In this document: one piece after another, positions 60,448 to 64,000 of the stretch | How positions within the stretch are numbered: the stretch's first letter is position 1 | Layout: every line of letters begins with the position of its first letter | Assembly (NCBI GenBank): GCA_023250195.1 | Contig: JAHFBF010000002.1 | Span: forward strand, 372,001 to 436,000 | From: Candidatus Melainabacteria bacterium | GTDB lineage: Bacteria > Cyanobacteriota > Vampirovibrionia > 2-02-FULL-35-15 | Length of the DNA: 64,000 nucleotides | Direction of reading: 5' to 3' | Made by a program: the position numbers and the translations under genes | Notes under the pieces: generated by a model | Databases searched by the model: none | The model's input: only the letters and a program-made list of their open reading frames with translations | Told to the model about the DNA's origin: nothing

Positions 60448-61794
60448 ATGACCGGTATTTCAGCAACAAATCAAAGTAATAGAGTACTGCCACAATCCAA
60501 CTGGAATTACTATAAAGATCTAGCAAGTATTGTTTGTTCCAGAGAATCAACTTATAGAACTGCTCTGGATATTACCGGATTTGACATTCCTGTATTAACT
60601 GCAGATGCCTTTAGAGGGATAAAGAAATTTCTAGAATCCCTTGTTGAGTGTTCTTCAGCAACTATTTTTGTAGGCATATCACCACTCTTAACTACCTTTG
60701 TGGGTAAAACACTCAGCAAAGCAACACTACCAGAAAAGCTTCAAAAAGATGCAATGAATTTATTAAAATTCAATATGGATGAATTAAGAGATTTTGAGAA
60801 ATTTAAACCTGCTTTACAAAGAATAAGATCAGAAGAAGTCGAAGATAAATTATTTATTGCTGCCCTGTTTGAAAAAGCAGGAAAGAAAGACAAAGCAGAA
60901 TTCTATAAAAAAGAAGCTCAGGAAATAGAGGAATTCTGCGACAAATTTGAAGCTACAGACAACACAAGAAAAGTTGCTTATAAGCTAAAAAAAGCAACTA
61001 TAATCGGTGAAAGTTTTATAGAAGGTGGATTCTGGGGTGCTTATGGATTGTTGTTTAGAGGATTTAGAAAATATATTTTACGAGAAGATAGATTTACCGG
61101 AACCAAAGGGTATGTAAGCGATGAAGAAAGCCAGGAGCTTGGCGAGACTGGAGGACTTAATTTATTTCAAAAGATTGTTGGTGTAGGATCAATATTTATA
61201 TCTCCTATTTTAAATTTCTTTTTACTTAATAAAATTGAAGATAGAGAAGCTGTAAAGAAAAGCAAATTCCTCCAGGTCGTTGACAATAATCTGGATATGA
61301 CACATGGAGTATATCCGAAACTTGGACTTTTATTTACGCAAACAACTATTCCAAAATGGATTGGTACTATATGCCTTTCCCAGGGATGGTTTGAAAGAAC
61401 TGAAAGAATTTTAAAGCTCTGTACAGTAATTCCATCATGGTGGTTAGGACATAGAGTTACAAATGGTACATGTGCATTAAATGCAGACAAAAAATTAGCT
61501 GAAAAATATAAGGTACCGCGCGGTATTTTAGTAGAGCCGGAATACTTAAATCAAACAAAAGATAATAATGAAGGCTTTTTAAAGAGGATTCAGAAGAGAT
61601 TCCCTGAACCCGCAAAGATTCACCATGTATTAAAATCAACTGAAGGAAGTAAGCCACTGCAGGATGAAGCAGAAGATCAACATGCACAATGTCTTTATAA
61701 AGGATTTGCATTACATTCGCTTGGAGTATTTGCTATAAACATGGCAGTAAATTACACGACTAAATTAAGAGCACTGTGGGCACTGAGAAACTGA
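60448..61794 (+). CDS. conserved hypothetical protein, paralogue of 36996-38348
   Basis: Extensive collinear identity with the 36996-38348 product. Confidence 0.85.
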   Translation: MTGISATNQSNRVLPQSNWNYYKDLASIVCSRESTYRTALDITGFDIPVLTADAFRGIKKFLESLVECSSATIFVGISPLLTTFVGKTLSKATLPEKLQKDAMNLLKFNMDELRDFEKFKPALQRIRSEEVEDKLFIAALFEKAGKKDKAEFYKKEAQEIEEFCDKFEATDNTRKVAYKLKKATIIGESFIEGGFWGAYGLLFRGFRKYILREDRFTGTKGYVSDEESQELGETGGLNLFQKIVGVGSIFISPILNFFLLNKIEDREAVKKSKFLQVVDNNLDMTHGVYPKLGLLFTQTTIPKWIGTICLSQGWFERTERILKLCTVIPSWWLGHRVTNGTCALNADKKLAEKYKVPRGILVEPEYLNQTKDNNEGFLKRIQKRFPEPAKIHHVLKSTEGSKPLQDEAEDQHAQCLYKGFALHSLGVFAINMAVNYTTKLRALWALRN

Positions 61795-61841
61795 AAACTT
61801 AAAGGTTAAATCTTAAAACTTCACTTTTAACTTTCAACTTT

Positions 61842-62072
61842 TCACTTTTTCTTATCTAACTCACTCCAATTATGAACTCTTGTATCCTGAAGTTTTAACT
61901 GAGATTTTTCATATTCAGAACTTAAAACATCATATGCTGATTTAGGTTTGTTATGTAGTATTGAAATGAACAAATTAATTGCAAAAAATATGAAAAAGAA
62001 AACAATTAAAACAAAAAAACCTTTAAAAATGTTTCTTGTAGAGTTATTTAAATTTTGTAATTTATCATTCAT
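61842..62072 (-). CDS. small membrane protein
   Basis: 76 aa with one TM helix. Confidence 0.5.
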   Translation of the reverse strand: MNDKLQNLNNSTRNIFKGFFVLIVFFFIFFAINLFISILHNKPKSAYDVLSSEYEKSQLKLQDTRVHNWSELDKKK

Positions 62073-62142
62073 CTCTATAATAAGTAAAATTAAAGCAAAA
62101 ATTTGGCATCTTGGTTATAATCTAACATGTTAATAATGATAC

Positions 62143-62216
62143 GGCTGGATAGCTCAGTTGGTAAGAGCAATGGATTCATAACCCATAGGTCGGCAGTTCA
62201 AATCTGCCTCCAGCTA
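62143..62216 (+). tRNA. tRNA-Met(CAT) (elongator Met or Ile2 not distinguished)
   Basis: GGCTGGA/TCCAGCT acceptor, loop TTCATAA, T-arm GGCAGTTCAAATCTGCC. Confidence 0.92.
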
Positions 62217-62320
62217 GATATATAAGCGAGGATTTTCCGAAAACAAAAATCCGAGCGCTGTGAGTTAAAACATCAAAATAGCAAGGAGTCTGCGTAGCAG
62301 CGACGAAGCGTTATAAAAAA

Positions 62321-62361
62321 TCATAACCCATAGGTCGGCAGTTCAAATCTGCCTCCAGCTA
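62321..62361 (+). repeat. exact 41-bp duplicate of the tRNA(CAT) 3' half (62176-62216)
   Basis: TCATAACCCATAGGTCGGCAGTTCAAATCTGCCTCCAGCTA in both places. Confidence 0.97.
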
Positions 62362-62366
62362 TTTTT

Positions 62367-62456
62367 AACGCAAAATAACTGCTACTCAGATTATTTCGCT
62401 ATTTATCGATAAAACTTTATGACGTTCAGGTTTGAATTCACAGCGAACCTTCACTT
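62367..62456 (+). repeat. two-hairpin structured repeat, copy D (divergent)
   Basis: ...CGCTATTTATCGATAAAACTTTATGACGTTCAGGTTTGAATTCACAGCGAACCTTCACTT. Confidence 0.65.
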
Positions 62457-62603
62457 GCAGAATAACTAAAGCGATTATATGCCCAAAGTAGTGAGTGATA
62501 AGTACATATGCTTTATGAACTTTGAGTTTTTTATCTTAATCTTCATAAAAACCTTTTTAGATTTAAAAATCATATATAATAATCCCAATCATTAATAACT
62601 AAA

Positions 62604-64000
62604 ATGCAAATAACTGATGTCAATATGGCTACTGGTGCAGTTTCTCTACCTAAAGATCCACCTACCGTAGATGCAAATACACCTATACCAGAAAAAGTTG
62701 CTGTAGTACCTCCAGAAGAGCCTATAAAAACACCTCCAAGCCGTCTCATAAGTCCAGAAACATTAAAAGCCACAGCAAAGCTTTGTTCATGGGTTACGCT
62801 AGGAACATCTAGATGGCTAGTGTATTTAACAGTTTTAGTAATAACACCTTTGCTTTGTACCCCTTTAGGAAACAGTTTGTTAAATAAAGCTGCTAGAGGT
62901 TTAGGAATAGCACCTCCAGGAGCATCTAAGCCAAAAGAAGATTCCAATTATAGTCAAGCTTTAAACTTTGATCCTTTTTTTGATGGACTCCCTTCTTCAA
63001 AAAAAATCAAACAAGATTGTGCAGCTTTAGAAATTCCACCAGGCAGTATGGGGAAACTTGAATCAAGTCAGGAAGTTGATCGACTAAAAGCCAGAATTAA
63101 AAGCAAACAAACTAATGATGAAATAAACACTAGCGACACTTTAACTCTTTTAGAAGAATATAAAACACTCAATAAATTAACTTGGGGCGAAAATGATAAC
63201 GGAACAGAAAGACTAGCATTAAATCCAGAATGGTTATGCTCCAAAGAAAGTGGATTGAATCCTCTAATGAGTATGCTTTTAAAAAGCAACAGAGATGAAA
63301 TTAAACCAGAACATGTAGAAGGCTTAAAAAGGATGCTTAAAATTAGAGAATATAACTTAAGCGATCCAGATGAACACAATAGATATATAACTTATGAAAT
63401 AGATATGTTCTATGGACCAAAACATTTAGCCACTGTAAGAGATTTAAAAAATCCAAGAATTATTGACAAAGCAAGAAACATAGATGAGCCCTGCAAAGCC
63501 CCATTCGTTATTCCCCTTGCTAACCAGATCTTCAAAAATATGAATGCTAATGACGCTGTAAGAGATGATTTGATTCCAATTCCTGATTATAGCAATCACT
63601 ATGTAATCAGAACATGGGTTCTATCAGATTCCCAGTTAGAAAACATTTTGAGACCAAACAAAATATATCCTGCATTCAGGTTTGAAGGTTCAGGTAAACT
63701 TTCTGAAAATCTATGTTTTGTGTACACTAACGAAGATGGCAAACTCACATCAAGAGATCAATATGGAAGAACAAATGTTTATGAAAACTTGTCTGAATTT
63801 AGATCCGAGGTGAAATTAATTGTGCTAGAACCAGATTCAGTGCCTAACTTTAACCTTTTGACTCTTATTATATTTGGTGGTGCAATTCCTCTTTCAGTTA
63901 TAACTCATATAGGAACAAAATATTTAAGCAGGAGACTCTATCCAAAGCCACCAGATTTGCCGAATAAATCGGACAAAGTAAACTTAGCTAATCCTATTAC
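62604..64000 (+). CDS. hypothetical membrane protein, truncated by window end; absent from ORF track
   Basis: Hand translation: MQITDVNMATGAVSLPKDPPTVDANTPIPEKVAVVPPEEPIKTPPSR..., open for ~465 codons; TM-like segments near both ends. Confidence 0.8.
   Translation, partial: MQITDVNMATGAVSLPKDPPTVDANTPIPEKVAVVPPEEPIKTPPSRLISPETLKATAKLCSWVTLGTSRWLVYLTVLVITPLLCTPLGNSLLNKAARGLGIAPPGASKPKEDSNYSQALNFDPFFDGLPSSKKIKQDCAALEIPPGSMGKLESSQEVDRLKARIKSKQTNDEINTSDTLTLLEEYKTLNKLTWGENDNGTERLALNPEWLCSKESGLNPLMSMLLKSNRDEIKPEHVEGLKRMLKIREYNLSDPDEHNRYITYEIDMFYGPKHLATVRDLKNPRIIDKARNIDEPCKAPFVIPLANQIFKNMNANDAVRDDLIPIPDYSNHYVIRTWVLSDSQLENILRPNKIYPAFRFEGSGKLSENLCFVYTNEDGKLTSRDQYGRTNVYENLSEFRSEVKLIVLEPDSVPNFNLLTLIIFGGAIPLSVITHIGTKYLSRRLYPKPPDLPNKSDKVNLANPI

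Noticed and set aside
62176-62361. Full integrated genomic island at the tRNA
   Set aside because: Only 145 bp separates the repeats and no integrase is visible; kept as a scar or micro-element instead.
62570-63379. Two minus-strand ORFs (62570-62947, 63068-63379)
   Set aside because: Antisense to the long open plus-strand ORF from 62604.

Overview
AT-rich bacterial chromosomal window, densely coded on both strands and mostly housekeeping: dapL, comEC, glk, nfu, fur, rdgB/trpD, thiG/thiC with a TPP riboswitch, hisS, mreD, rpsR, rpmB, uvrA, rsmI, HU, nagA, rplJ/rplL, accC, secA, panC, cmk and two tRNAs. The gene content (DapL, a Tic20-like protein, low GC) would fit a non-photosynthetic cyanobacterial relative such as Melainabacteria/Vampirovibrionia; this is inference and was not tested. 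No rRNA, CRISPR array, prophage or transposase was recognised. The most unusual items are: (1) an RNase J homologue missing most metal-ligand residues, paired with a SPOUT methyltransferase and bracketed by same-orientation structured repeats; (2) a dispersed intergenic repeat family with two hairpins whose arms vary but keep pairing; (3) a tRNA(CAT) whose 3' half is exactly duplicated 145 bp downstream; (4) an acyl-carrier-protein-like protein with Glu at the phosphopantetheine Ser position; (5) two paralogous ~450-aa proteins of unknown function; (6) a secreted protein with caspase-like (clan CD) His/Cys motifs; (7) a HAD-alpha/beta-hydrolase fusion next to a class III aminotransferase; (8) a Fic gene with operator-like TTGCGCAA repeats over an apparently leaderless promoter. 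All calls are from reading the sequence only; no database search or folding was run.
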